NCBI RefSeq assembly: GCF_937888285.1
Contig: NZ_CALART010000030.1
Location: 1 to 64,000, forward strand
Reading direction: 5' to 3'
From: an uncultured Aquimonas sp.
GTDB lineage: Bacteria; Pseudomonadota; Gammaproteobacteria; Xanthomonadales; Xanthomonadaceae
DNA: 64,000 nt
How positions within the stretch are numbered: the first letter of the stretch is position 1; every line of letters begins with the position of its first letter. This document shows positions 7,128 to 16,044 of the stretch, one piece after another. The notes under the pieces were generated by a model. It saw only the letters and a list, made by a program, of their open reading frames with translations. It was not told the origin of the DNA and searched no databases. The position numbers were made by a program, and so were the translations under genes.

Positions 7128-9683
7128 ATGACTGACACATCGGATTCACGCTCCGCGCCCGAGCAGCCACCTGCCCTGAAGATCCTCGCAGCGCTCGCCC
7201 TGAGTGCCCTGCTCCTCGGCTTGTACGCGCGCGGCGAACTGGCCTGGCCGCTGGGCTTTGTCGCCCTGCTGCCCTGGCTCTGGGCCCTGCACCACGGCCA
7301 CTCACTCGGCCGCGCGCTGCTGCTCGCCGCGCTGATGTCGGCGGGCTTCGTGCTGGCGGTGCTGCACTGGTTCGCCGCCGCCATCGCCAGCTACACCGGC
7401 GCAGGCACGCTCGGCGCGCTGGCCCTGCTGGCGATCGCCGCACCGCTGCTGCAGCCCCAGTTCCTCGCCTATGCCGGCGTGCGCGTACTGGCGCGCAGGC
7501 GCTACGGGCACGCGCTCGCGGCGCTGACGGCGGCTGCGGCCTGGCTCGGCTGCGAAAGCCTGCTGCCGAAGCTGCTGGGCGACACCCTGGGCCACGGCCT
7601 GCACGCGGCCAGCCTGCTCAGGCAGTCCGCCGACCTGTGGGGCGCGGCTGGTCTCACCTTCGTGCTGCTGCTCGTCAACGAAGCCCTGCTGGCGGTCGCG
7701 CTGGCGCTGCGTGGCCGCCAGCCCGCGCAGAGCTGGCGCGCGCCGCTGGCCTTCGCACTCAGCCTGCCGCTCGCCATCGCCGCCTATGGTCTGTGGCGTG
7801 TCAACGATGCCGCGCTGCAGCCTGCCCCCGAAGCCGCGCGCCTGCGCGTCGCCCTGGTGCAGTCGAACATCGTCGGCTATGAGGAGCTGCGCCGCGAACT
7901 GGGTGCCTATGCCGTGGTGCGGCGCGTGCTGGACACCCACTTCGCGCTCTCCGACCAGGCCATCGACACGCAGGGCGCGGACGCGCTGCTGTGGTCGGAG
8001 ACGGTCTACCCCACGCCGTTCGGGCACCCGCGCAGCGCCGACGGCGCCGAGCTGGATGGCGAGATCGAAGCCTTCGCACGCAGCCGCGGCGTGCCGCTGG
8101 TGTTCGGCACCTACGACGTCGATGGCGCCGGCGAATACAACGCCGCGGCCTTCCTCGATCCCGTGCGCGGGCTGCTGGGCTACTACCGCAAGACCCATCC
8201 CTTTCCGCTGACCGAGCACGTGCCGCCCTGGCTGGACAGCGACGGCCTGCGCCGCGCCCTGCCCTGGGCCGGCACCTGGCAGCCCGGCCACGGCCCGCGG
8301 GTAATGCCGCTGCGCACGCCGGACGGCCGCGAGGTCAACGTGCTGCCGATGATCTGCCTCGATGCCGTGCACCCACAGCTGGCCATCGACGGCGCGCGAC
8401 TCGGCGCACAGGCCATCCTCGGCCTGTCGAACGATGCCTGGTTCACCCAGTGGCCGCAGGGCGCCGAGCTGCATCTGGCGGTGGCGAGCTTCCGCAGCGT
8501 CGAGACGCGACTGCCGCAGCTGCGGGTCACCACCAACGGCATCAGCGCGGTGATCGATGCGCAAGGCGAGGTCCTCGCCCGCACTTCGATGAGCGAAGCG
8601 GCGCTGCTGGTCGGCGAGATCGCCGCACACGACCCGCCACCCACCCTGATGCTGCGGCTGGGCGACTGGGTGGGTCGCGCGTCCCTGCTGTTCCTGCTGG
8701 CGCTGGCGCTGCACGCCCTGTGGCAGGCACTCGCCGCACGCTGGCCGCAGTCAACGCGCGCGTCACCCGCGGCGCAGCTTGCGGAAGGCGCTGCCGGCCT
8801 GCCGGTGCGCGTGCTGCCGCCCGCCGCGCGCATCGCCGCGGTCGCACTGCAGGCCTGCGCTGCCGCCGGCCTGGCCTGGATCGGACTGCGCATGCTGATG
8901 ATCGACGGACTGCAGGTGAACTCGCTGGCGCAGATCGAGCGCTTTGCCATCACTGTCAGCGCCCCGGCCATCGCTGCCTGGGCGCTGCTGCGCGCCTTCG
9001 CCGGCCGGGCCTGGCTGCTGTCGGATCAGCTGCGTGTGCAGACGTCCGCGCGCGCCTTCGAGCTGCCACTGGCTGCACTGGCCAGCGTCGACCCGTGGCG
9101 GCTGCCCGCACCTGCTCCGGGGCTGCGGCTGCGAACCCTGGCCGGTGAGTCGATCGCACTCGCGCTGGCGCAGCCTGCGGCGCTGCAGGCCGCGCTGGCG
9201 CACGCGCTGCCCGGCAGCCCGCTGCAGCTGCCCAGCGAGCGCGCACCGCTGCTTTCGACCTGGGCCGAACGGCGGCTGCGCGGCCGCCACCCCTGGCTGG
9301 ATGCCGCCTGGCTGAAGCTCGGTCTGTTCCCACTGCTGCCCGCGCTGATCGCCTTCCACCTGCATCAGGTGATCGCCTTCGGCGGGCCCTTCGGCGAGTG
9401 GCTGACCTTCGGCTTCAACGCCTGGCTGCGCGGCCTGCTGCTGTGGTGGGCGTCCTGGATCGTGGGCCTGACGCTCTTCGCGGCAACGCTGAGGACGATG
9501 GTCGAGCTCGGCGCGATCGCGCTGCTGGCGCTGAAGCGCGGGCTGCGCAGACATGGAGCACAGGCGGTGCCCGCCTGCAGCGAAGACATTCAGCTGTCCG
9601 CGCTGCGCAATGTCGTCGAATGGAGCCTGCGCGCCATCCACTACCTCGGTGTGCCGCTCTGGCTGCTTTGGCGGGTGCTTTGA
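7128..9683 (+). CDS. lnt: Apolipoprotein N-acyltransferase homologue with long C-terminal extension
   Basis: 851 residues against about 500-540 for normal Lnt, the inner-membrane enzyme that adds the third acyl chain to lipoproteins. Several membrane helices (about 18-225) precede a nitrilase-type domain (about 238-500). The triad expected from E. coli Lnt is present as E291 (WSETVYP), K355 (YRKTHPFPLTE) and C410 (PMICLDA). The residue two after the cysteine is D412 where E. coli has a glutamate. After a closing helix (519-535) come about 310 extra residues: two or three hydrophobic segments (about 566-592, 606-625), a soluble part (630-700) that could be a small PH-like beta domain, and two more helices (about 730-790). 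A TTG 12 bases upstream is in frame, but I prefer the ATG at 7128. It may be a second Lnt paralogue. Confidence 0.82.
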   Translation: MTDTSDSRSAPEQPPALKILAALALSALLLGLYARGELAWPLGFVALLPWLWALHHGHSLGRALLLAALMSAGFVLAVLHWFAAAIASYTGAGTLGALALLAIAAPLLQPQFLAYAGVRVLARRRYGHALAALTAAAAWLGCESLLPKLLGDTLGHGLHAASLLRQSADLWGAAGLTFVLLLVNEALLAVALALRGRQPAQSWRAPLAFALSLPLAIAAYGLWRVNDAALQPAPEAARLRVALVQSNIVGYEELRRELGAYAVVRRVLDTHFALSDQAIDTQGADALLWSETVYPTPFGHPRSADGAELDGEIEAFARSRGVPLVFGTYDVDGAGEYNAAAFLDPVRGLLGYYRKTHPFPLTEHVPPWLDSDGLRRALPWAGTWQPGHGPRVMPLRTPDGREVNVLPMICLDAVHPQLAIDGARLGAQAILGLSNDAWFTQWPQGAELHLAVASFRSVETRLPQLRVTTNGISAVIDAQGEVLARTSMSEAALLVGEIAAHDPPPTLMLRLGDWVGRASLLFLLALALHALWQALAARWPQSTRASPAAQLAEGAAGLPVRVLPPAARIAAVALQACAAAGLAWIGLRMLMIDGLQVNSLAQIERFAITVSAPAIAAWALLRAFAGRAWLLSDQLRVQTSARAFELPLAALASVDPWRLPAPAPGLRLRTLAGESIALALAQPAALQAALAHALPGSPLQLPSERAPLLSTWAERRLRGRHPWLDAAWLKLGLFPLLPALIAFHLHQVIAFGGPFGEWLTFGFNAWLRGLLLWWASWIVGLTLFAATLRTMVELGAIALLALKRGLRRHGAQAVPACSEDIQLSALRNVVEWSLRAIHYLGVPLWLLWRVL

Positions 9684-9725
9684 GCCGGCGGGCAATGGCA
9701 GCGGGTTAGTGACGGACGAGGCCGC

Positions 9726-10463
9726 TCACGGCGGATCGCCCCACTCCGGGCCTTCAAGCTCGACGAACACCCGCCGCAGCCCCTCACCCCACTGCTGGCG
9801 GATGCGCTGCAGGTAGGGGTCGCCTTCGTCCAGCCGCTTCTGCAGGCCGAGCTTCAGGCTGTCGCGCTCGTAGACCAGCACGTCCAGCGGCGGGCCAACC
9901 GAGATGTTGCTGCGCATGGTGCTGTCGAAAGAGATCAGCGCGCATTTCACCGCGTCTTCGAGCGCGGTCGAGGGCTCGATGACGCGGTCGAGAATGGGCT
10001 TGCCGTACTTGATCTCGCCGATCTGGAAAAAGGGCGTGTCGTGCGAGGTCTCGATGAAGTTGCCTTCGGTGTAGACCAGAAACATGCGTGGCGACTCGCC
10101 GCGGATCTGCCCGGCGAGGATGAAGCTGGCCGAAGCCTCGATGTTGTGTTTGCGCAGGTAGTCGCCGTCGCGGCGCTGGACTTCGCGCATGGCCTCGCCG
10201 AGCAGGCAGGCGATGTCGTACATCGACTCCGCCATCCACAGGCTGTGTTCGCCGCCGCCGCGGGCGCGCTGCTCCATCAGGCTCAGCACGTTCTGGGTGA
10301 CCGACAGGTTGCCCGCCGACAGCGTCACCACCACGCGGTCGCCCTCACGGGCGAATACACGCATCTTCTCGAAGCGGCCGACGTTGTCGACGCCGGCATT
10401 GGTGCGCGAGTCGGACACCAGCACCAGGCCAGCGTCGAGATTCATGCCGAGGCAATAGGTCAT
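9726..10463 (-). CDS. Anbu, proteasome-like (ancestral beta-subunit) peptidase
   Basis: 245 residues of the Ntn-hydrolase/proteasome fold. The N-terminal MTYCLGMNLDAGLV, SDSRTNAGVD and LSAGNLSVTQ stretches are diagnostic of Anbu. The threonine at position 2 is the expected nucleophile after Met removal. It sits 52 bases downstream of the alpha-E gene in a three-gene leftward operon with a circularly permuted ATP-grasp protein, the standard Anbu neighbourhood. Known loci usually also carry a transglutaminase-like gene, which is missing here. The cellular substrate of Anbu is not established. Confidence 0.9.
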   Translation of the reverse strand: MTYCLGMNLDAGLVLVSDSRTNAGVDNVGRFEKMRVFAREGDRVVVTLSAGNLSVTQNVLSLMEQRARGGGEHSLWMAESMYDIACLLGEAMREVQRRDGDYLRKHNIEASASFILAGQIRGESPRMFLVYTEGNFIETSHDTPFFQIGEIKYGKPILDRVIEPSTALEDAVKCALISFDSTMRSNISVGPPLDVLVYERDSLKLGLQKRLDEGDPYLQRIRQQWGEGLRRVFVELEGPEWGDPP

Positions 10464-10515
10464 GTCGTGGAGCGCACAGCGGGGCGCATGAGGATAGCTG
10501 CAGGGACGTATGGGG

Positions 10516-11484
10516 TCATGCCGACACCACGTCGGTGGACAGCATGAACTCGCGGAAGATGCCGTCGGAGATCGCGTACAGCCGCGCCATCACCGACTTC
10601 AGGAACGCGCTGGTGCCCGGCGCCAGCAGGGACTCCATGCGCGCATAGCGCAGCTCGGAGGCCAGCGCGCCACACTGGCGCAGCACCTCCAGCCGGCGGC
10701 CACCGGCCAGGCTTTCGACGCTGCGGTGGATCGCCGCCGTGCACGCCGCCAGCGAGCGCGGCATGTCGGCACGCAGCACCAAGAGCTCGGCGACGCGCGC
10801 CGGGGTGACGGTGTCGCGGTAGATCTTGCGGTAGGTCTCGAAGGCGGAGATCGCCTGCAGCAGGGCGGAGAGGCGGTAGTACTCGACTGCGCTGCGCGCT
10901 TCCTGCTCAGGCCGCTGGCGGGTCTCGCCGAAGTACATGTCGAGCAGGCGCAGGCTGTTGTCAGCGCGCTCCAGGAAGGTGCCAAGCTGCAGGAAGGTGT
11001 AGGCCTCGTCGCGTACGAGCGTGCCGAGGGTGATGCCGCGGAAGGCCGCCGAACGCCGCTTCACCCAGTCGAGGAACTGCGACAGCCCCTCGCTGTTGAG
11101 CTGGTCCCAGTCGAGATCGCGGACGCGCATCCAGCTGGAGTTCAAGTCCTCGTACATCTCCGCGCTGATCGCGCCGCGCTGGGCGCGGCCGGACTCACGA
11201 GCGGCATGCAGGCAGGCATAGATCGAGCTCGGGTTCTCCGCATCGAAAATCAGGTACTGCAGCACCGAGTGCTCGTCCAGGCGGCCGAGCCGGCGCGCGT
11301 AGTCCTCTTCGAGCCCCAGTGCGCTCAAGGCCGCACCCCAGGATTCGGTCAGGGCCCTGCCCTTTTCCAGACGGTCCGGCAGCAGGGCGACACGGTGCGC
11401 GTAGTCGATCAGGCGGGCGCAGTTGTCCACGCGCTCGATGTGGCGCGCCATCCACAGCAGGTCACTTGCGGTCCGGCACAGCAT
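10516..11484 (-). CDS. Alpha-E domain protein of the Anbu locus
   Basis: 322 residues, starting at the ATG at 11484, which shares one base with the stop of the ATP-grasp gene (TGATG), so the pair is translationally coupled. The N-terminus MLCRTASDLLWMARHIERVD is the hallmark of the all-helical alpha-E family (formerly DUF403). These proteins accompany circularly permuted ATP-grasp enzymes and Anbu, and are thought to take part in making or modifying a peptide-like product, though no reaction is proven. The frame runs further upstream to 11676 but would overlap the ATP-grasp gene in arginine-rich shadow sequence. Confidence 0.9.
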   Translation of the reverse strand: MLCRTASDLLWMARHIERVDNCARLIDYAHRVALLPDRLEKGRALTESWGAALSALGLEEDYARRLGRLDEHSVLQYLIFDAENPSSIYACLHAARESGRAQRGAISAEMYEDLNSSWMRVRDLDWDQLNSEGLSQFLDWVKRRSAAFRGITLGTLVRDEAYTFLQLGTFLERADNSLRLLDMYFGETRQRPEQEARSAVEYYRLSALLQAISAFETYRKIYRDTVTPARVAELLVLRADMPRSLAACTAAIHRSVESLAGGRRLEVLRQCGALASELRYARMESLLAPGTSAFLKSVMARLYAISDGIFREFMLSTDVVSA

Positions 11485-12914
11485 CAGGCGTCCTCCTCCA
11501 GCACCCAGGTGTCCTTGGTGCCGCCGCCCTGCGAGCTGTTGACCACCAGCGAGCCCTCGCGCAGGGCGACGCGGGTGAGGCCGCCGGGCACGATCCGCAC
11601 CTCTTCGCCCGACAGCACATAGGGCCGCAGGTCGACGTGGCGCGGGGCGATGCCGGCGGCGACGAAAGTCGGACACGTCGACAGCGCCAGCGTCGGTTGG
11701 GCGATATAGCCGGCCGGGTTGGCGAGGATGCGCTGGCGGAAGTCCTCGATCTCCGCGCGCGTCGAGGCCGGGCCGATCAGCATGCCGTAGCCGCCTGCGC
11801 CCTGGGTCTCCTTGACCACCAGCTCGTCGAGATGATCCAGCGCGTACTTCAGCGCTTCCGACTCGCGCAGCTTCCAGGTCGGCACGTTGTTGAGGATCGG
11901 CGCCTCGTCCAGATAGAAGCGGATCATGTCCGGCACGTAGGGATAGATCGACTTGTCGTCGGCCACGCCCGTACCGATGGCGTTGGCGAGGTTGACCCGG
12001 CCAGCGCGGTAGGCGCGCATCAGGCCGGGCACGCCGAGCATCGAATCGGCGCGGAACACTTCAGGGTCGAGGAAGTCGTCGTCGATGCGCCGATACAGCA
12101 CGTGCACGCGCTGCGGCCCGCGGGTGGTGCGCATGTAGACCGTGTCGTCGCGCACGATCAGGTCCTGGCCCTCGACCAGCTCCACGCCCATCTGCTGGGC
12201 GAGGAAAGCATGCTCGTAGTAGGCCGAGTTGTAGGCGCCCGGCGTCAGCACGGCGACGGTGGGCTCCTCGCTGCCGGCCGGTGCCACCGAGCGCAGGATG
12301 TCGAGCAGGGCGTCGGGATAGTCGTCGACCGGCGCCACGCTCTGCCGCGCGAACAGCTCGGGAAACAGCCGCATCATCATCTTGCGGTTCTCGAGCATGT
12401 AGGACACGCCCGAGGGCACGCGCAGGTTGTCCTCCAGCACGTAGTACTCGCCGTCGCCGGCACGCACCACGTCGATGCCGGCGATGTGCGCGTAGATGCC
12501 GCCGGGCAGGGTCAGCCCGCGCATCTCCGGCCGGTACTGGGTGTTGAACAGCACCAGCTCGCGCGGGATCACCCCGGTCTCGACGATGCGCTGCGCGCCG
12601 TAGACATCGGCCAGGAACGCGTTCAGCGCAAGCACACGCTGGCGCAGGCCTGCATCCAGGGTGGCCAACTCGTGCGCCGGGATGATCCGCGGAATCAGGT
12701 CGAACGGGATCAGCCGCTCGGTGCCGGACTTCTCGCCGTAGACGGTGAAGGTGATGCCGACCCGGTGGAAGGCCAGCTCGGCCTCGCGGCGCTTCTGCGC
12801 GATGCGCGGCTCCGGCGTCCCCTGCAGCCAGTCGTGGAAGGGTCGGTAGTGCGGCCTGACTGCCTCGGGCTGTCCGGCCTGAAGATGCATCTCGTCAAAG
12901 AACGAAGCTGTCAC
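11484..12914 (-). CDS. Circularly permuted ATP-grasp protein (DUF404/407 type)
   Basis: 476 residues from a GTG at 12914, with GAGGGGG 8 bases upstream; the typical opening (FFDEM near the start, then HYRPFHDWL) follows at once. The longer frame to 13109 is low-complexity arginine/serine sequence and is not used. The protein belongs to the circularly permuted ATP-grasp family, expected to form peptide or amide bonds with ATP; regions such as VKETQGAGGYGMLIGPAS and NSSQGGGTKDTWV fit the nucleotide-binding part. It is first in the operon with alpha-E and Anbu. Confidence 0.88.
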   Translation of the reverse strand: MTASFFDEMHLQAGQPEAVRPHYRPFHDWLQGTPEPRIAQKRREAELAFHRVGITFTVYGEKSGTERLIPFDLIPRIIPAHELATLDAGLRQRVLALNAFLADVYGAQRIVETGVIPRELVLFNTQYRPEMRGLTLPGGIYAHIAGIDVVRAGDGEYYVLEDNLRVPSGVSYMLENRKMMMRLFPELFARQSVAPVDDYPDALLDILRSVAPAGSEEPTVAVLTPGAYNSAYYEHAFLAQQMGVELVEGQDLIVRDDTVYMRTTRGPQRVHVLYRRIDDDFLDPEVFRADSMLGVPGLMRAYRAGRVNLANAIGTGVADDKSIYPYVPDMIRFYLDEAPILNNVPTWKLRESEALKYALDHLDELVVKETQGAGGYGMLIGPASTRAEIEDFRQRILANPAGYIAQPTLALSTCPTFVAAGIAPRHVDLRPYVLSGEEVRIVPGGLTRVALREGSLVVNSSQGGGTKDTWVLEEDA

Positions 12915-13094
12915 GCGACGCGCCCCCTCAAGGCTCGACGGGCATCGACTTCTATGTCCCGCCCGGCATGCGCCGCGGCTCCCCCGAGCCGAACCGCGCA
13001 TGCTGCGATGCAATAAGGCACAGGCAGGGCGGAAGATCAAGCGTGGCCCGCTGCCGACGGATCGCAGACCGCCTCGCCCCGGACTGGAAATGCA

Positions 13095-13123
13095 GAAGGC
13101 GGCGCCCACTGGACGCCGCCTTC
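13095..13123 (-). terminator. Hairpin after the RDD-family gene
   Basis: A perfect 10-bp stem (GAAGGCGGCG at 13095-13104, CGCCGCCTTC at 13114-13123) with a 9-base loop, 28 bases past the stop of the leftward RDD gene. There is no long T-run. Its place and strength fit a terminator or 3'-end stabiliser for that gene, separating it from the Anbu operon. Confidence 0.55.
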
Positions 13124-13150
13124 CGTAGTGTTGCCGCTGGCGCGCCGGGC

Positions 13151-13666
13151 TTACTCGGCCATCACCACGCGGGTGCCGGCCAGCAGGTCGGAGATGCGGC
13201 GGCGGTCTTCGCGGAAGATGAAGAGCGCATCGACGAGGAAGTAGACGAACCCGATAAACGGAACGAGCTGGGCGAACTGTACGACCGCGTAGCGAAGGCC
13301 GATGAGCTTGACGAACTCCGGCTTGTTGCCGTTCTCGTCAACGATCTTCATCTTCAGCAGCTTCTTGGCGATGGTCTGACCGGACTGGTTCAGGAAGTAG
13401 CCCTGCACCGCCACAAACACGATGAAGCCGAAGATCGTGAAGCCGATATTGGCCAACAGACCCGGTTGCTGACCCGCGGCGATGGCGCCCCAGAACAGAA
13501 TGAAATACACCGGCAGGACGAGGATCATCAGGATCAATCCGTCGATGATCGCGCCCCCCAGGCGCAGCCACGGCGAAGCCAGCTCACCAGCGACGGCCGA
13601 TGCGTCCGACACAGGGGCCTGCGGCGCGGCGTAGGGGTTGGGCGGTGGGTTCTGGTTCGGATCCAT
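13151..13666 (-). CDS. RDD-family membrane protein
   Basis: 171 residues, starting at the ATG at 13666 with a proline/asparagine-rich cytoplasmic head (1-35). Three membrane segments follow (about 38-62, 73-95 and 130-150). RDD features are the first helix with R-x-x-GAIID (residues 36-43), the QTIAKKLLKMKIVDENG stretch after helix 2, and a charged C-terminus. RDD proteins are widespread small membrane proteins of mostly unknown role; some act in ion transport. The gene is monocistronic, with its own hairpin downstream. Confidence 0.85.
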   Translation of the reverse strand: MDPNQNPPPNPYAAPQAPVSDASAVAGELASPWLRLGGAIIDGLILMILVLPVYFILFWGAIAAGQQPGLLANIGFTIFGFIVFVAVQGYFLNQSGQTIAKKLLKMKIVDENGNKPEFVKLIGLRYAVVQFAQLVPFIGFVYFLVDALFIFREDRRRISDLLAGTRVVMAE

Positions 13667-13807
13667 GCGTGTACTCCAGTAGAAGCCGGCACCCCCGGCG
13701 GTGACGAAGTGTAACAGGCGTGTGAAGACCACTGGTCGGCGACAAGCGTTGTCACGCGCGGCATGCGCACCCATCCTTCCGCTCTCACCTGACTGGGAAC
13801 GTGCCGC

Positions 13808-14305
13808 ATGGACTACTCGAACTGGCTGCCGGTCGCCCTGCACGTGCTAGCCGTGCTGCTGATCCTGATCGGGCTTGCCGGCACGATCCTGCCGGCGCTG
13901 CCGGGTATCCCGCTGATGCTGGGCGGCATGATCCTGTCGGCCTGGGCGGGCGACTTCGAACAGGTGGGCTGGGGCTGGATCGCAGCGCTGGCCGTATTGA
14001 CGGGCCTCGCCCTGCTCGCCGACTTCGTCGCCGGGCTGCTCGGCGCCAAGCGCGTCGGCGCCAGCGTCTGGGCCCTGGTCGGCGCGGCGGTAGGCACGAT
14101 AGCGGGTCTCTTCTTCGGCATCTTCGGACTGCTGCTCGGCCCCTTCCTGGGCGCCCTGCTCGGCGAGCTGATTGCCGGCAGCACGCTCAAGCGCGCCGCG
14201 CATGTCGGGGTCGGCGCCTGGGTCGGCTTCGTCGTCGGCGCCGTGCTCAAGGTCGCCATCGCCTTCATGATGATCGGCCTGTTCGCGTTCGCGTGGATCT
14301 TCTAG
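13808..14305 (+). CDS. DUF456-family membrane protein
   Basis: 165 residues, almost entirely hydrophobic, with glycine-rich helices. The opening LIGLAGTILPALPGIPLMLGG (about 20-40) and the later VGAAVGTIAGLFFGIFGLLLGP (about 95-116) are characteristic of DUF456. About four or five membrane spans are predicted. Function is unknown. It faces right, divergent from the RDD gene across 141 bases that should hold both promoters. Confidence 0.85.
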   Translation: MDYSNWLPVALHVLAVLLILIGLAGTILPALPGIPLMLGGMILSAWAGDFEQVGWGWIAALAVLTGLALLADFVAGLLGAKRVGASVWALVGAAVGTIAGLFFGIFGLLLGPFLGALLGELIAGSTLKRAAHVGVGAWVGFVVGAVLKVAIAFMMIGLFAFAWIF

Positions 14306-14401
14306 CCAACCGATGGGTCGTCCGCCATCGAAGGCGCTCCGCTCCCAGTCGAGAAAGGACAGGGGATGAAGGCCCGAACGGCAGATCAGCGAAGCGCTCC
14401 G

Positions 14402-14430
14402 CGAATCCCGAATCCCCAATCCCGAATCCC
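14402..14430. repeat. Tandem GAATCCC octamer run
   Basis: Four near-identical 8-base units of CGAATCCC/CAATCCC type in the gap before the exonuclease I gene, ending 9 bases before its start codon. The same run recurs at 39086-39121 with five units. Such runs are frequent between genes in Xanthomonadales. No function is known. Confidence 0.75.
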
Positions 14431-14438
14431 ATCGCTCA

Positions 14439-15875
14439 ATGACCGACACCTTCCTCTGGTTCGACCTCGAAACATTCGGCCGCAGCCCGCGCACCAGCCG
14501 CATCGCGCAGTTCGCGGGCATCCGCACGAACGCCGAACTCGAGGTCGTCGCAGCGCCGCTGATGCTCTACTGCCAGCCGGCGCTCGACCTTCTGCCTTCG
14601 CCCGAGGCCACGCTGATCACCGGCATCACCCCACAGCGCGCGCGCAGCGAAGGTCTGATCGAGCCCGAGTTCCTTGCCCGCGTGCACGAGGCCCTGGCCC
14701 AGCCGGGCACCTGCGCGGTCGGCTACAACAGCCTGCGCTTCGACGACGAACATCTGCGCCACGCCCTGTACCGCAACTTCTTCGACCCCTACCAGCGCGA
14801 ATATGCCCGCGGAAACTCGCGCTGGGACCTGCTCGATCTCGCACGGCTGCTGTACGCGCTGCGCCCCGATGGCATCGAGTGGCCCAGGCGCGAGGACGGC
14901 CTGCCCAGCTTCAAGCTGGAGCACCTCGCCCGCGCCAACGGCTGCGGCCACAGCCGCGCGCATGACGCGCTGTCCGATGTCGAGGCGCTGATCGACCTCG
15001 CGAGAGTGTTCCGCCGTGCCCAGCCGCGGATGTGGGAGTACTACTACGGCTTCCGCAAGAAGCCGCGCGCGCTCGGCCTGCTCGACGTGGCGAACATGAC
15101 GCCGGTGCTGCACGTGTCGGGCATGTTCAGCGCCGAGCACGGCTGTGCGGCGATCGTGGCGCCCATCGCCGAACATCCGGTGGTGCCGGGGCGGATCATC
15201 GCCTTCGATCTGGGCACGGACCCGCAGTCGCTGCTCGACCTTGAACCCGATGAGATCGCTGATCGCCTTTACGTGGCTCAAGCCGACCTGCCTGAAGGCG
15301 AGCAGCGCGTCGCGCTGAAGGAGATCCACCCCAACCGCTGCCCGGCCCTGATCGAGCTGCGCCACGTCAGCGACGCCGAGCTCGCGCGGCTCAAGCTCGA
15401 CCGCGAGCGCGCGCTGCGGACTCAGGCTCTCTTGCGACAGACGCCAGGCCTCGCCGAGAAAGTGCGCGCGGTGTTCGCACGCGGGCGCAGCTTTGACAGC
15501 GAGGACGCCGATGGCGCGCTGTACGCGGGCTTCCTGCCGGATGCCGATCGCGCCCAGTTCGAAGCCCTGCGCCGCAGCCGCCCGGAGCAGCTGGCCGCCT
15601 TCGAGCCACGCCTGCGCGATCCGCGCCTCAAGGAGCTGCTGTTCCGCTACCGCGCACGCAACTGGCCGCAAACGCTGTCATTGGACGAACAAGCGCGCTG
15701 GCGCGACTACCTGCAGCGGCGGCTGGCGCCAGAGTCCGGGCTGTCGGAGTACGACCTCGACAGCTACCCCGCCCTGCTCGCGCAGCTGAGGGCCCAGCAT
15801 GCCGCCGATCCGCAAGCCCTCGCCCTGTTCGATGCGCTGGCCGACTGGCATCGCGAGGTCCAGCACCAGCTATAG
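14439..15875 (+). CDS. sbcB: Exodeoxyribonuclease I
   Basis: 478 residues, matching the length of E. coli ExoI, the 3'-5' single-strand DNA exonuclease of recombination and mismatch repair. The DEDDh residues are all present and keep the E. coli spacing with an offset of 6: D9 and E11 (WFDLETFG), D102 (SLRFDDEHL), H175 and D180 (RAHDALSDVEAL). The remaining half holds the SH3-like and helical C-terminal regions of the ExoI family, ending near YPALLAQLRAQH. The gene appears monocistronic and is followed within bases by a palindromic repeat. Confidence 0.93.
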   Translation: MTDTFLWFDLETFGRSPRTSRIAQFAGIRTNAELEVVAAPLMLYCQPALDLLPSPEATLITGITPQRARSEGLIEPEFLARVHEALAQPGTCAVGYNSLRFDDEHLRHALYRNFFDPYQREYARGNSRWDLLDLARLLYALRPDGIEWPRREDGLPSFKLEHLARANGCGHSRAHDALSDVEALIDLARVFRRAQPRMWEYYYGFRKKPRALGLLDVANMTPVLHVSGMFSAEHGCAAIVAPIAEHPVVPGRIIAFDLGTDPQSLLDLEPDEIADRLYVAQADLPEGEQRVALKEIHPNRCPALIELRHVSDAELARLKLDRERALRTQALLRQTPGLAEKVRAVFARGRSFDSEDADGALYAGFLPDADRAQFEALRRSRPEQLAAFEPRLRDPRLKELLFRYRARNWPQTLSLDEQARWRDYLQRRLAPESGLSEYDLDSYPALLAQLRAQHAADPQALALFDALADWHREVQHQL

Positions 15876-16012
15876 GGTGGGCCCTGGCCCACCGCAACCG
15901 CACACGCTCGCGACACAACGTGAGGTGGCGAGCTCCGATGCTGCAAGCGCAAGGGACTGCGCTTATCCAAGCCACGCAGCGTGATCGAGCCCATGGTGGG
16001 CCAGGGCCCACC
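15876..16012. repeat. Pair of GGTGGGCC palindromes (REPIN-like)
   Basis: Two 18-base palindromes, 15876-15893 (centre CT) and 15995-16012 (centre AG), are reverse complements of each other and frame about 100 bases. The first starts right at the exonuclease I stop, and the second lies 33 bases past the stop of the leftward hydrolase gene. Related pairs occur at 22313/22388, 35755/35866 and 40980/41097. The layout fits REP doublets mobilised by a RAYT transposase encoded elsewhere; they may also act as 3'-end hairpins. Confidence 0.75.
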
Positions 16013-16044
16013 CGAGGAAGAGCGCGGCCTCGGCGCTGCCGGAC

